DNA of 64,000 nucleotides, taken from Ilyonectria destructans (taxonomy: Eukaryota; Ascomycota; Sordariomycetes; Hypocreales; Nectriaceae). Where the stretch lies: assembly GCA_020740775.1 (NCBI GenBank), contig JAHEWK010000007.1, forward strand, positions 62,001 to 126,000. The letters are read 5' to 3'. The first letter of the stretch is position 1. Every line of letters begins with the position of its first letter. The notes under the pieces are model-generated. The model worked only from the letters and a program-made list of their open reading frames with translations. It made no database searches and had not been told where the DNA came from. This document shows, piece after piece, positions 11,507 through 22,619 of this stretch. Both the position numbers and the translations under genes were made by a program.

Positions 11507-12105
11507 ATCAACCAAAACCATTGTGTAACTCATCACTTGTACCACCCTAACAACCGACGGCAGTTAAGTGTTGCTGATGTTCACTCTAAATCATGATTGA
11601 AGAAAGACCATGACGCTGTTGTAGCTAGGCAGTCCATTGTAGTTTGGACTTGTAATAAATTTGGGCAAATTATAATCCTTTCCATACTGTCGTGTCGTCC
11701 ATTCACAGCAGAATGAATAAATTTGAATAACCAGGGGTGCACGAAATGAAAAATACGGGGAGAAAAACGCAGTCATGACAGCGAAAGGCCAGCTCATCTT
11801 ACTAACATACGGCTGCTCGCTGTGGAGGACCAAATGAACACGCTCATTTTTACTCGACAATGTTGGATGAGAGGGAGAATCAATTTGTAATGATATTTTT
11901 CACACTCAGGTTGAATAGAACGTAATTTGAGGATAACGTGACTTGAGAATCAATTCCATGCATTTAAGGTCCACCTGAGACCCAACTTGACTTGGTCTCT
12001 ACCACGGATTGAATGTTATCTCACTGACAAGAATTTTGATGACACTGCCCTGACTGACGTCAAACTGGGCAAGGCCTTACCAATTTCTTTGCTCAGTTGC
12101 CCGAA
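11507..12105. other. Intergenic region between convergent genes
   Basis: About 600 bp between the 3' ends of the regulator and the MFS transporter. A minus-strand open frame of 89 codons at 11591-11860 has no recognisable domain and sits in low-complexity 3' sequence; I do not call it a gene. Confidence 0.5.
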
Positions 12106-13992
12106 CTATGCGTGACCATGGTCGTGAGCATTTGGCCAAAAGCGTCGCTTTGCCCACAACCGAACATGTTTCCCAAGGAGATAGGCCGGAATCCCAAAGC
12201 CGCTCAGCACACCACAAATAATTGCGTATATGTTCATAGCACCGTCATATCCAAGCGAGTCGATTAGGGGCACTGTAGAATAGCTGAGGCCAAAAGAGAT
12301 GAAGCCTCGGCCAGCGCAGATGACAAGAAGCATAGGCCCTGCTTTGCTCGGGAAACTGTCGACAGCAAAAGTGATTCCAATAAGATTGACACCTAAGAAG
12401 GCAAAGTATCCAAGGTGATAAGGTGCCACAACGGCCATCCAAGGCCAATCCTCAGGAGAAGCGCCGGCACGGCCAAAAATGACGCAGGAGACGACAGCGG
12501 CGATAGCTGGAATTACCAAAGTGATAAGACGGTACTCGGGCTAAAACGTAAAGTTAGCTTGTAAATCCTATACCAAACTGGCTTACTTATTCGCGTACCT
12601 CAAAGACGCCGTTGCGATGTTTACTCAGCGTTTTGACCAGATAGTCAGAGCCGAATCCCAGCGATGGAACCATAATGACGCAGTCGAGAACTTGCACTAA
12701 TTGGACAAAGCCCAGCCATGCAGACTTGAACAAGTACGGCGGTTGCATCAAGATAGTCGCAAAGGTCGACACTTGATACACATAGAGCGCCAAGAATGCC
12801 CCGTTCAAGAGCAGCATCCACATGATTGTGGGAAGTACTAGTGCCTGCGCAGTCTCCTTATAAAAGGTAATCGTCGCCTTCCAGTTAGGTTTGACATGGA
12901 ACACACGCAAGTCATGTCGCCACGTCCTAGGTCCGTACTTTTCGGGCTGCAAATAGCCTTCCTGTCGCGTGGTGACTTGAACAATCAAGTCCTCGGTGCC
13001 TTCACTCGAAACGTTGCCGTTCTTGTCAAGCTTCAAGCGGACGACACCGTCTGCATCAAGCAGTCAGTAATCGATAGATCAAAGGGAAGAAGGAAGAGGG
13101 AAGTGTAGAAGAATGGAAAGTCTACCTGTGGCGCCCTGAGGACGATCGAATTGGCTCTCAACGACGAAGAAGAGAGACAGGATCAAAATCACTCCGTTGA
13201 TGATCGTCATAATGCCGTACCACCACGGTAAGCCAATAGATGGTACGATGTAGGTGGTTGCGACGAACAAAGAAGCAGTGACTATAGTCTGAACACCAAC
13301 GAAATATGCCAACTTAGTACCATGCTCGTGGAGGAAATGAATCTCCTGCACCATCAAGGGGGCCAGCGCTTCACTCTGCCCAGCAGCCATACTGAAGATA
13401 TCGCGACCTATGATGTGGCTTTCCAGTGACGTCGAGCAAGCGCACCAGATACCGGAAGCAACCAGAAGCACAACAGAAAAGAGGAAGACTGGCCGACGGC
13501 CGACGGCGTCTGCGATGGGCATGGACAGTAGATTGCCAACGCCCATAAAAAGTGTTGGCCAAGTGAGCAGATCGCTAACTCGAGCAGGATCATCGTTCGG
13601 ATAAAGCTTCAAGACCTCGGGGTACACGGCGCCAATGCCGGAAGTTCCCAGTACCGAGATGGCAGAGTACAGCCCGACAAGCAGGATGACCATGTATTTA
13701 CGCCATATCGGAAGGTTGAGGGGGTCTATCAAATTTGCCAAGGCAGTCAGTACTCAGAAACTTCACAACTCTCGACCACGAACAGTACAGAGTGGGCTGA
13801 TAGTGTGGTGGCATGATAGAGCATGAGAAACGAACCTTTTGGATCGGGGCTTGGGGTTGGGATCAACACAACAGAGCCATCCTGAAACAAATTCACAGTG
13901 CCGGAGCCTTGGATTTTGCCCACATCGTTGCCGATGTCTTCAATGGCGTCAATTTCCGGCGACTCTTTGTCTCGTGATCCTGCGGCGGACAT
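12106..13992 (-). CDS. Major facilitator superfamily transporter
   Basis: Twelve-helix MFS permease of about 547 residues, probably in the plasma membrane. Four exons on the minus strand: 13992-13836, 13725-13126, 13050-12599 and 12540-12106. All junctions are GT-AG and keep frame (the first joins ...PDPK to DPLNLPIW). The N-terminal cytosolic tail is about 55 residues. The loop after helix 2 carries ADAVGRRPVF, the MFS motif-A region, and helices follow in the usual order, with a charged loop in the middle (VTTRQEGYLQPEKYGPRTWR). It belongs by appearance to the drug:H+ antiporter-like fungal MFS group; the substrate cannot be deduced. Its neighbours (regulator, dioxygenase, hydrolase) suggest export or uptake of the compound handled by the block. 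Confidence 0.9.
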
Positions 13993-14906
13993 GTTGATGC
14001 TTTGAATGGTGTCTTCGATTCAGTGTGTGACCAAAGAGAATGGATTAGAACCATGGGCCGAGCTCCAATATGTATTTAAGCATCGCCATGACGTTCCCAA
14101 GACAAGATAGTTGCCCTGGCGGCAAAAAGACTGCCCTACGTGACAATCCTGCTCACCGTCGACGGCTCGGTAAATCAGGCCCACCTCTCTGGCCTTCGGT
14201 AATTCCTTGACTCCGACTGGTCGATGCTGGAATTTGTGACCTTTAGGCTTTGATACCCCGCGCTCACCTTCCCCACACCCCACATGCCGACCCCGGGATC
14301 TGTCTGTATGTGAGATGGATCGCTTTACGATGGCTCAAGGAAGCAGCCTGATTGGATCAAGGCTTTCTAAAGTTCACGGCTCGGTAAAGGTATTATCTGG
14401 GGTTGGTTGTGAATCTCTTGGCACCCCACAATCCCTTGTACAATCGGAATCATGTGGCGAATCGGAATCCCTCAGATTACTTCTTCGCACACTGGGATAC
14501 GCTGGGTTCATTCCGTCCCCATGGGGGCCTTGCACAGTAGCTCACGAGGTGATGGCTCAATCTTAGCTCACCTACCGTTGGAATTTTTGACATGTGGTGC
14601 AGCAAGTGACCGTCGTCTTTCCACGGGTCTAAGCCCACTATGAATCGAAGGAGGCGACAAGCTCTGGTCTTTGTTGACGCTGGACCCGATCAGCTACGGC
14701 TCGGACGAGGATGAGAAACTACAACCAGATCGACTAACGAGATGGTACTACGCGAATGTTACGCATTAACTTTATTACTAAAATTCATAGCAGGGCATTG
14801 AGATTCATTGCAGATGCGAGTGATTGCGTATTGAACTATTGAAAGAATGTCCGATTCCCTCCGGTGAAGCATGTATGATACATGTAGATAATTTGGAGGT
14901 TTAAAC
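13993..14906. other. Intergenic region with repeated ATCGGAAT motifs
   Basis: About 910 bp between the transporter start and the 3' end of the dioxygenase. The only structure I see is the direct repeat AATCGGAATC at 14442-14451 and 14460-14469. Open frames here have no recognisable domain. Confidence 0.5.
14442..14469. promoter_or_regulatory. Direct repeat of AATCGGAATC upstream of the MFS gene
   Basis: AATCGGAATC occurs twice, starting at 14442 and 14460 (18 bp apart, about two helical turns), some 450 bp upstream of the transporter start. The core recurs as ATTCCGAT at 16281 and ATTCCGA at 8801, so it may be a shared operator. That role is inference. Confidence 0.35.
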
Positions 14907-16044
14907 CTAGACTTGAACGTACGGAATGCCCGTCAGCTCAAAACCGCGGCTTTGAAGAACCGGCCGCTGTCTCGGCTTGCCTGTGTTATATGGGCACGGC
15001 TCCCCATTACGGAGCACTGGCGGTCCTCCAACATGCATGGCATTTGGCCAGTGAGTTGTGCTCTGCATGTTTTCAAAGGCGGCCTTCTTGCGAAGGAGAT
15101 CCTCGGGTGTCGCATCTGCCACGGGCATGTAGCAGGTGTAGGCGCAGAAGCGCGGCGTCTTGCCCTGCGGACTGAGGTTGTAGTGAGGTGTGCGGCTATC
15201 CCAGAGGAGCAGGTCTCCGGGCTCAGCATTCACCTTGATCCACTCGCAGCCCTTCTGCTTGAGCCACTCCATACCGTGGTCGGTAAATCCATACCACTCC
15301 TTCGTCCACGCCCAGATCTTATCCTCCTCGTTCTTGAACTCCTCGTGAAACTCCTCGCTGAGCAGGTGAGCACCCTTGCAAACGATCAAACCACCGTCCT
15401 CATCGCCATTGGGGAATAGGTTGACAAGACCCTGGAGGCATCGGAAACCCGGCTTCTCGGGGTCTTGATCCTGGTGAGGCCAAGGTTTGTTTGGCTTCAC
15501 GTCGGTCCGCCCCGGGAAAGCCATATTAACGGCGTCGAAGGACACAATCAGATCTTTCGTATCGTAGACCCGCTCGAAGGCCTCTACAACGCCGGGCTCC
15601 TGACGAATATTCCAAGTAAAGGTCTCATGTGCGATGCCGTATCCGAGTATCATGCCCTTTTCGGTAATGACGGGCATGTTTTCCTGCTTTAGGGTGGAAG
15701 GGTCCTTGCGGTCAAACCCAAGTCCGCCAGAGCTGTGATGATTGAGCGTCAGCAAAAGTATCCTGCAAGGAGATAGAATCTGACGCAACTTACAAAGTCT
15801 CCAAATAGTTCAACATGTCCTCTCGATACACCTCAGCCCTGTCTTGAGGAATTGCACCTTTCACGACGACGAAGCCGTCACGGACCAAGTCATCTCTCCA
15901 ATCGCCATATGTTGCGCCGGCATCTGCGAACAGCCTGGCAGGGCCCGAGGGCTGGGCGATTCGGGCCTTCGCTGCCTGACTTGGAGTGTCGACTGGAACA
16001 TGGCTAGCCTTGTAGGAGGAGCCTGCATCTGTGTTGATAACCAT
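14907..16044 (-). CDS. Phytanoyl-CoA dioxygenase family Fe(II)/2-oxoglutarate oxygenase
   Basis: A 358-residue non-haem iron oxygenase that would couple 2-oxoglutarate decarboxylation to hydroxylation of a small substrate. Two exons: 16044-15794 and 15732-14907, joined by a GTAAGT...CACAG intron (NYLETF-SGGLGFDR). The iron-binding HxD is in PWPHQDQDP, the distal His is in LLLWDSRTPHYN and the 2-oxoglutarate-binding Arg is in KTPRFCAY, so the catalytic set looks complete. A DRKDPST ... GILGYG-type N-terminal segment is typical of the fungal members of this family. No targeting signal is evident. The gene is divergent from the CocE-like hydrolase, sharing a 490-bp promoter, which suggests co-regulation. 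Confidence 0.9.
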
Positions 16045-16533
16045 TGCAAAGATTTGGTCGGAAGCTTGGCAAATTGGTACGATTTTGAACTAGATTCTGT
16101 GTATGGGTCTAGTGTTTGCGAGTGATTGCGTTTCTGGTCAGAATTTCGTGCTATCTACGCTCTACGTTCCACTTCATATATGCTAGAAATATGCCCTTCC
16201 GGTTGGTCCATGGCGTCAATGATCACACACCAGCCCCATGATTTCGGCTCGGTTCGGAATGTGGTGATACCGCGACTCCGATTCCGATCTGTCATTGGCC
16301 TGCTCCGCGTGGGGCCGGTGGTCTCATTGGCAACCGGCCGGAAGACGGTGGGGGGATATACGCCACGAAGTTTGCCGAAGGAAACTAGGCGCCCGAGTAG
16401 TTTCTCTCGCTGCGTAAGTTATAACAATGCAAGCGTCAAGGAATGTCATATATAATGGCAGTGCTTCCAGTTATTACGTATTCCATCACAGACTTCCCTG
16501 TTCCCATCTCTCTTTACATCGGGATTCCTCAAA
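16045..16533. promoter_or_regulatory. Divergent promoter of dioxygenase and CocE-like hydrolase
   Basis: This 490-bp region separates two divergent start codons. It holds an inverted repeat, TCGGAAT at 16254-16260 and ATTCCGA at 16281-16287, matching the motif upstream of the MFS gene. A TATATAAT stretch near 16448 lies about 85 bp upstream of the hydrolase ATG and could be its TATA element. Functions are inferred from position only. Confidence 0.45.
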
Positions 16534-18303
16534 ATGACTTCAAAGCACCCACTCACTATTCCCGTCGAACCCCTTAGTCCACCCGAAGCTGGCAAGGACG
16601 GCTATGTGGGATTTAATCCTCGGACTGAGATACTTCCTGCTGGATGGAAGTCTTCACACCCGCATTCGCGGGCCATTGTCTCCGATATTCTTGTTGAACA
16701 CGATGTAGCCATCAAGATGCGAGACGGAGTCACCATTTATGCAGATGTCCTACGACCACCCCACAGTGATAAGCCTGTTCCTGCTATTATCTGTTGGTCA
16801 CCCTTCGGAAAGAAGTTCACCGGCTTGATGTCTCTGGATCTTATGGTTCCTTGGAACCTTGGCATTCCCTCAGAAACACTGTCGGGCCTCGAGAAGTTCG
16901 AGGCCCCCGACCCTGCGGACTGGGTGCCAAGAGGCTATGCAGTTGTCAACGTTGACTCCAGGGGCACTGGTGACAGTGAAGGAATCATGGCCATCATGGG
17001 GCCACAGGAAGCTGAAGACGGATACGACGCTATCGAATCAATCGCAAAGATGTCGTGGTGCAACGGCGCAGTCGGCCTGGCTGGAAATTCTCATCTTGCA
17101 ATCATCCAATGGTTCATCGCCGCACTAAGACCTCCGAGTCTAAAGGCTATTGCACCTTGGGAGGGCTGCGGTGATCTCTACCGCGAGCAATTTGCGCGAG
17201 GAGGAATCTATGCCGGCGACCTTTTCGACAAGCTGATCATCAAGTACTTGATACATGGCCGAAATGGAATCGAAAGCTTCAGAGAAATGTTCAAACAGCA
17301 TCCCCTCGCCAATAAGTGGTGGAATGATAAGCGACCCGATATGAAGAAGATCAATATTCCGACCTACATCACGGGAACATGGACCAATTCGATGCATGGT
17401 ATGGGCGCCATTCGGGGGTACCTGGAAGTTGACACACCTCATAAATGGCTGCGGTGGCACCCATGGCAAGAATGGTACGACCTTTGGGGGAATTCAGAGG
17501 CAAATGTTGAGCTTCTTTCGTTCTTCGATCATTTCTTAAAGGGAGAAGACAATGGTTGGGAGAAGACACCACACCTCAGGATGGCAGTTCTCAGGTTTGG
17601 GAATAAGCAACCACAGGCCTACGAAGATATTGTCGAAGAAACCTTTCCTTTACCTCGGACAGAGTACAAGAAGCTGTTCTTGACGGAAGATGGACAGTCT
17701 TCCCTCGAGCCACCCACCTCTGGACCGGACTTCATCAGCTACAACAGCGAAACAGACGATTGCATCAAGCTGACCTACAGGTTTGAGGAGACCACAAGGC
17801 TTGTCGGCCTCCCGAAAGCCGTCCTGTTCATGTCGTGTCCGGATTATAACGACATGGATGTTTATGTGCTCATTGAAAAACTGGATGCAAAAGGTGAAGT
17901 CATGTATAACATGAACATCCCTTGGAGCTCAGTTCCAGTGTCATCCTTTGATGAGATGAAGGCAAATGAGAAGACAGAGGTTGTTCTGTATAGGGGACCA
18001 CTTGGAATACTCAGAGCATCGCATCGAAAAATTGATGAGGCAAAGAGCATGCATCCGCACTGGCCATTCCACCCCCATGAGATCGAGGAGAAGGTCAAGC
18101 CAGGTGATATCGTGAGGCTAGATATTGGAATTTGGGCTATGGGAATCGAATATGAGGCAGGGGAGTCTCTTCGTGTGGTCATCAGTGGACGAAACCTGGG
18201 AGTAAGTAATTTCGGGACGCTAGATCATGTAAACAACAAGGGTGAGCATCGCGTCCACCTTGGTCGGGCTTTCCCGAGTCATATTATCTTACCATTTACC
18301 TAA
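16534..18303 (+). CDS. CocE/NonD family (S15, X-Pro dipeptidyl-peptidase-like) hydrolase
   Basis: Intronless, 589 residues. The N-terminal half is an alpha/beta hydrolase fold: the substrate-entry strand VAIKMRDGVTIYADVLRPP, the oxyanion region NVDSRGTGDSEG, and the nucleophile elbow GLAGNSHLAI with Ser186. The Asp and His of the triad should follow (candidates in IPTYITGTWTN and WLRWHPWQEW). The C-terminal third (PRTEYKKLFLTEDG ... HVNNKGEHRVHLG) matches the jelly-roll PepX_C domain of this family. Members hydrolyse esters or amides of small molecules (cocaine esterase, alpha-amino-acid ester hydrolase, X-Pro peptidase). No signal peptide is seen, so it is probably cytosolic. It shares a divergent promoter with the dioxygenase. 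Confidence 0.92.
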   Translation: MTSKHPLTIPVEPLSPPEAGKDGYVGFNPRTEILPAGWKSSHPHSRAIVSDILVEHDVAIKMRDGVTIYADVLRPPHSDKPVPAIICWSPFGKKFTGLMSLDLMVPWNLGIPSETLSGLEKFEAPDPADWVPRGYAVVNVDSRGTGDSEGIMAIMGPQEAEDGYDAIESIAKMSWCNGAVGLAGNSHLAIIQWFIAALRPPSLKAIAPWEGCGDLYREQFARGGIYAGDLFDKLIIKYLIHGRNGIESFREMFKQHPLANKWWNDKRPDMKKINIPTYITGTWTNSMHGMGAIRGYLEVDTPHKWLRWHPWQEWYDLWGNSEANVELLSFFDHFLKGEDNGWEKTPHLRMAVLRFGNKQPQAYEDIVEETFPLPRTEYKKLFLTEDGQSSLEPPTSGPDFISYNSETDDCIKLTYRFEETTRLVGLPKAVLFMSCPDYNDMDVYVLIEKLDAKGEVMYNMNIPWSSVPVSSFDEMKANEKTEVVLYRGPLGILRASHRKIDEAKSMHPHWPFHPHEIEEKVKPGDIVRLDIGIWAMGIEYEAGESLRVVISGRNLGVSNFGTLDHVNNKGEHRVHLGRAFPSHIILPFT

Positions 18304-18735
18304 GTAGTATATAGGATATATGAATGCTGAACTATACAGTTATGATTGTACGCTGCAGAGTTATCATCGGTTACTTCTAGGTCTAATTCTATGATACTAA
18401 TGCGCTAGCAATGCTCTCGACTAAGACAGACAAGAACTTTCTGTCTTAATAGTAGTCGCAAAACATATCTGAAGAAAGTCCAAATTAAGTCAGCTCTGAG
18501 ACTATAAACAGTGAAACAACTAATCCGTATCATTACAGTGCAGTTTATAATTCCAAAAAGTATTAATTGTACGCAAACGTAAATATTATAATGAAGGATT
18601 AATAGTTGGTATTTAAAATTATCTTATTGCGTCATATCATCCTAATACACGCCATAGCCTAATGCCGGGATATCAAACACTAGTCGTCTCCATGAACATG
18701 TTAAAACGATGAATACTGGGCAACAGGCATCACCA
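18304..18735. other. Gene-free spacer
   Basis: About 430 bp downstream of the hydrolase, moderately AT-rich, with no open frame or repeat I can support. Confidence 0.4.
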
Positions 18736-18739
18736 CCGC

Positions 18740-19920
18740 CGCCAGCACGGAGACGGCCGGGAGTACCGTAGCCAGAGCGGCCAGTGGGTCGGGTTTATAA
18801 CGCAGGCACTGAACAGGGTGCTGCGAGACGCGTGGGGGAATGGCACTGGCAGCAATGAACTAGTTTCATGGCGGACGACGCTGCTACTGGTGCGCGAGCT
18901 GGTCAACATCGACTTCCCCCAGCAGAATCAACACGTGGAAGGGCTCGACACGCGCCTGTTCTTCTCGCTCAAAGAGACCATGTTGGGCGCGCTCGTGCTG
19001 CGGCTGGCCGAAGGGGTGACATTATCCAGGCGGGTAGGGTGTCGGGCGTGCGGGAGGGCAACGTGTACGCCTATATGCCGTTCGGAACTGAGTAGCTGAG
19101 TAACAAGATGCAGATTGGCACAGCGACGGTGACGCATGTCATCGGCGTCAAGGCGAGGGCAGAGCTGTTGCTACTTCCCGGAAGGGGCTCAATTCCGAGG
19201 GAAAGCGTCCTGGCGTTTCTGGTGCAGGAGGCCCTGTACAAGTGGCTGGCTGCCTATCCGGAAGAGCTCGATGTACTCCAGGACGCCGTTGACAGGTCCA
19301 AGTACCTTCGTCGCGGAGACGCCAAGCAAGACAGCAATTCGGTAGTGGAGTTCTAGTAGGATAGGCAGAATCTGATCCTGACCACAAGCCATGGGGTGCA
19401 GCTTGCATCCCGATAGGTCTGTAATAGGAATCCCAGCTCGTAGACAAATACAAACCACGGCCTCGTCAAAGCAGCTGAGCAGATCGCCAAGGCACAGCAC
19501 CTGTAGGCCCTTACCTGCAAGGGCCTGGAGGAGAAGCTCAAGCACTGCCTGGCTGTTACACTCTGCGCGGTTAACCACGGCAACTCCGATAGGATCATCG
19601 AGCAGGACGGCAGCGGCTCCTTGGCTGAGGCCGACCACGTCTATATCTTGCTTAAGAACAACGGCGCCGCGATAGTATACGTGTCCGTCTTCGACATGAA
19701 CGTCGCCGGCAAGATCTCGCTCATATCCAAGGGCAGCACCAGGGGTATCGAGCTCCCCCCGGCCGGCCCCCGTACGTTCTCGGGGCCGACCAGTTCGGCC
19801 TAGGCCTGCAGGGCCTCTCTATCTCCTGGCCCCAGGGCATCCCCAGGGCGCAGCCCGTCAACGAGCGCCCCCTCACCCTCCCCGTCAACGGAGGAATCAA
19901 ATCAATACTGTAGCATATCG
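18740..19920 (+). pseudogene. Degenerate 3' part of a caspase-domain (peptidase C14) family protein
   Basis: Translated pieces in several frames line up as the C-terminal half of a large fungal caspase-domain protein: ELVNIDFPQQNQHVEGLDTR at about 18898, VSGVREGNVYAYMPFGTE ending at 19095, GTATVTHVIGVKARAELLLL ... LDVLQDAVDRSKYLRRGD to 19356, then LEEKLKHCLAVT, GNSDRIIEQDGSGSLAEADHVY and GKISLISKGSTRGIELPP to about 19770. Frames change several times and stops interrupt them (for example just after VVEF at 19356). The N-terminal catalytic domain (His/Cys dyad) is absent, so no protease activity is expected. The family name is from recall of conserved phrases and needs a search. Confidence 0.55.
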
Positions 19921-20549
19921 GGATATCGGATTTCAACGGCTATTGCGGGCAACGTTCCCACCCCCGCCATGGGAAAGACGGGGCCGAGACATCCTAGTGC
20001 CATTTGATCAACGGATTGAAGATCCCCACCCTATTAAGCATTTGTCTCTGATCAAATCGGATGATGGCGTAAGGCATCTGACCCCGCATTTCCAATCACC
20101 ACATCTGTAGCCCGACTGTACCATCTTTCACCTTACCCAAGTAGGAAAGGCGATAGGCAAGCTTCCGCAAGCGATATTGTTGGTGTCTGGCACTGGTCAC
20201 CACCTCATTGGGCATGTCACACCGCTGACTGTTGCAATCCTAGTATGGAGAAAATCACGGTTCCGGAAGAGCTGTAAAAACGCAAAACGGTATGCTTTTC
20301 TAAACACTCAACTATACCGCATGGGGCATGTCATACCGACCGGCAAGTGCTAGTATCCGATCTGGAGAAGCAAATTGGTTATGGTGGAGGTACGGGGTTC
20401 CACAATGTTACCTTTTTTGGGCCAGCCAGTCGCTATAACAGCTGCGACGCCCTCTCGAAAATGTCTCCTTTTGCAATACAGCCCGTCGCCTTTACACTTC
20501 AACTTCAACTCCATAACCAACCTCTTCATCAATATTAATTATCGAAACC
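19921..20549. other. Intergenic region upstream of the DUF3445 gene
   Basis: About 630 bp with no supported gene. It should contain the promoter of the downstream gene. A TTCCGGAA palindrome is present at about 20261; its role is unknown. Confidence 0.4.
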
Positions 20550-22038
20550 ATGGCTTCCGTGGTAAAGCGTCTGAACTTATGCCCGGACCCGTTCTTCATT
20601 GGACTTTTAACTATTGCTGTGGTGCTGCTACTGTACCGAATATCAAAATGGAGCAAGAAAGGTTAACCAGTCCGCTCAAGCACTTACCCCTTGATCTTGA
20701 ACCTTACCTTGCCCATGGGCTGACCTTTATTCAGTCGATGTGGGTGATTCTGATGAGGTTTTTCGGACTCCTTCGCCGAAACCTTTGGTCGATTTCGACC
20801 TGGACGCCACTAAGCCTCAGCTATATCGACCATTCCGCCACGGGCAAAATTATGTCACAATGGGTATTCGGAAGCTGGATTGGAACAGCTGGATTGAAAT
20901 GGACTCCAACTTTCTCCACTACCACGACCTCAAAGTGTCGGAACTGGAGAAGAACCTCCCTGCCCATATCCAATACGTCGACAACGCCGTAACCCGACAG
21001 GCTTGCTATGAAACCCTAGAGGAATTAACAACTTACTTGACGACGCGCTATCCCAAACTTTTCCAGCTGAGTGCCGGGCTTTTACTCAACACCCTCACAG
21101 GCGAGAAGTTCCAATATCCCCCGAGTAAGCGGTCTCGACAATGTCTGCATAATTCCGCTCCTTATTTAACTGACCCATGCTGAAAGCTACACCTACTGAA
21201 GCATTGACAATCGCAGCCAAATTGGTGCAAGATGATCTAGTTATTCTAGTTTTGAATGATGGTTGGTCCCAGAAGATATTCAGGTAAATGTTTTTTTGTT
21301 TGTCCACGGTCTAATTTGCATCTGAATAGATGGACACTACCACTTCGATGCGGGTGCCATCTGCCTTCCCGGGTTTTGGAGGCTCTGCGAGAAGTTCCGA
21401 ATGTCCCTGGACACTCTCCATATCGAGGCCGGTGTACCTCATTATCAGGCAAAGCTTCAGAAGTCGATGAATCGCTTCTTCAGCACTATGCCCCCAGAAA
21501 AGCCAGTCGTTCGCAACAATGTAGGTCACCGCTGTGGGTGGTTACGGTTCAACAGTGCGTCGACGCTAACCTGAAGCAGTTCTTCATTCAGCTTGATGAC
21601 GGTCTCCATTGGTCTCATCGGATGGGAGTTCAGAATGGTACAGAAGTTGCCTGTGAGATATTCCAATCCTACGTACGCCCCTAGAGCATACGAGTTGACC
21701 TTCATTTGAAAGCTTGGGAATTGGCTAACGCCGCTGGACTGACCATTGATGATCTCTACTTCCGATCTGAGCGGCAATCTCTACGAAGACTCCCTCGTTC
21801 CAAAGCGCTCCTTTTCACCGTTCGCACATACTTCGAGCCTGTTACCGTTATTGTCAAAGAGCCCCACGTCCCAGGAAGACTAGCAGATGCGATTGAGCAT
21901 TGGGATGAAGCAACCTCCACTTACAAGGGTAAAAGTCACTGGGACAACATCCTTCTCCCCTACCTACAAGAGCAGGACAGGTTACAGAAAGAATCTGGAC
22001 TTCTTGACAGTGCTCAAGAGGGCACCTTTCCTTTCTAA
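20550..22038 (+). CDS. DUF3445 / haem-dependent oxidative N-demethylase-like protein
   Basis: 383 residues in six exons: 20550-20661, 20735-21124, 21187-21261, 21330-21520, 21580-21637 and 21713-22038. Every junction is GT-AG and the frame is continuous. One hydrophobic helix ([16 protein letters not shown], about residues 16-31) anchors the N-terminus in a membrane. The DUF3445 domain follows: [106 protein letters not shown]. Characterised relatives (HODM) remove methyl groups from amines such as dimethylamine using haem. Substrate and partners are unknown here. The gene is intact although its left neighbour is a pseudogene. Confidence 0.88.
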
Positions 22039-22619
22039 TGTGGCCTTCGGAGAGGTATTGTGCCGTTGGCTGCTTTGCGATAGTCGATGTAACTTCACGC
22101 TTTTGATGCTCTTTGAACTTGGCGTGGGTACTTTAGATTAAGCAACGGAGAAGTATTTCTAGCACTCCAAGATTTGCCTGTCATCCATTTAGATCACATG
22201 CTAGGCTCCGTGGTTCATGCTGTGCGAGTAGTTGATAGTAAAATTGGGAGGGGAATTTAGCCAAGGACAAGTTAATATGGCAAGAAGGTCTGGATTGTCA
22301 CCATCCACAATGAAAAATGAAGAATACCATCAAGGAATCTTTTGACAGCGACAAGACACTAAAATCAAAGTTGATGCGAGAGACAATGCTCTCTCTTATC
22401 AATCTCCCACGAGTTTTACATTGTACATGCTATCTATTGTGCGTCGTGCAGCATGAAACAACATTTGCACACGGTGAACAGAAGGTTGTTGAGAGGGCCC
22501 AACTGCTGTGACTGAATTGAATGGATTGAAGCTTCAAAGAATATCTCATACCCAGATCAACCTGCCTGTCAACTCACAAAAATTGTAGGGGGGAGTTCCT
22601 GTATTCGACCGTCTGTAGT
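22039..22619. other. Gene-free spacer
   Basis: About 580 bp between the DUF3445 gene and the transposase relic. I see no gene, RNA or repeat here. Confidence 0.4.

Noticed and set aside
11591..11860. Minus-strand 89-codon frame downstream of the regulator
   Set aside because: No domain, AT-biased 3' sequence between convergent genes; probably chance.
7056..18303. Classical secondary-metabolite cluster
   Set aside because: No polyketide synthase, nonribosomal peptide synthetase or recognisable terpene synthase backbone gene is present.
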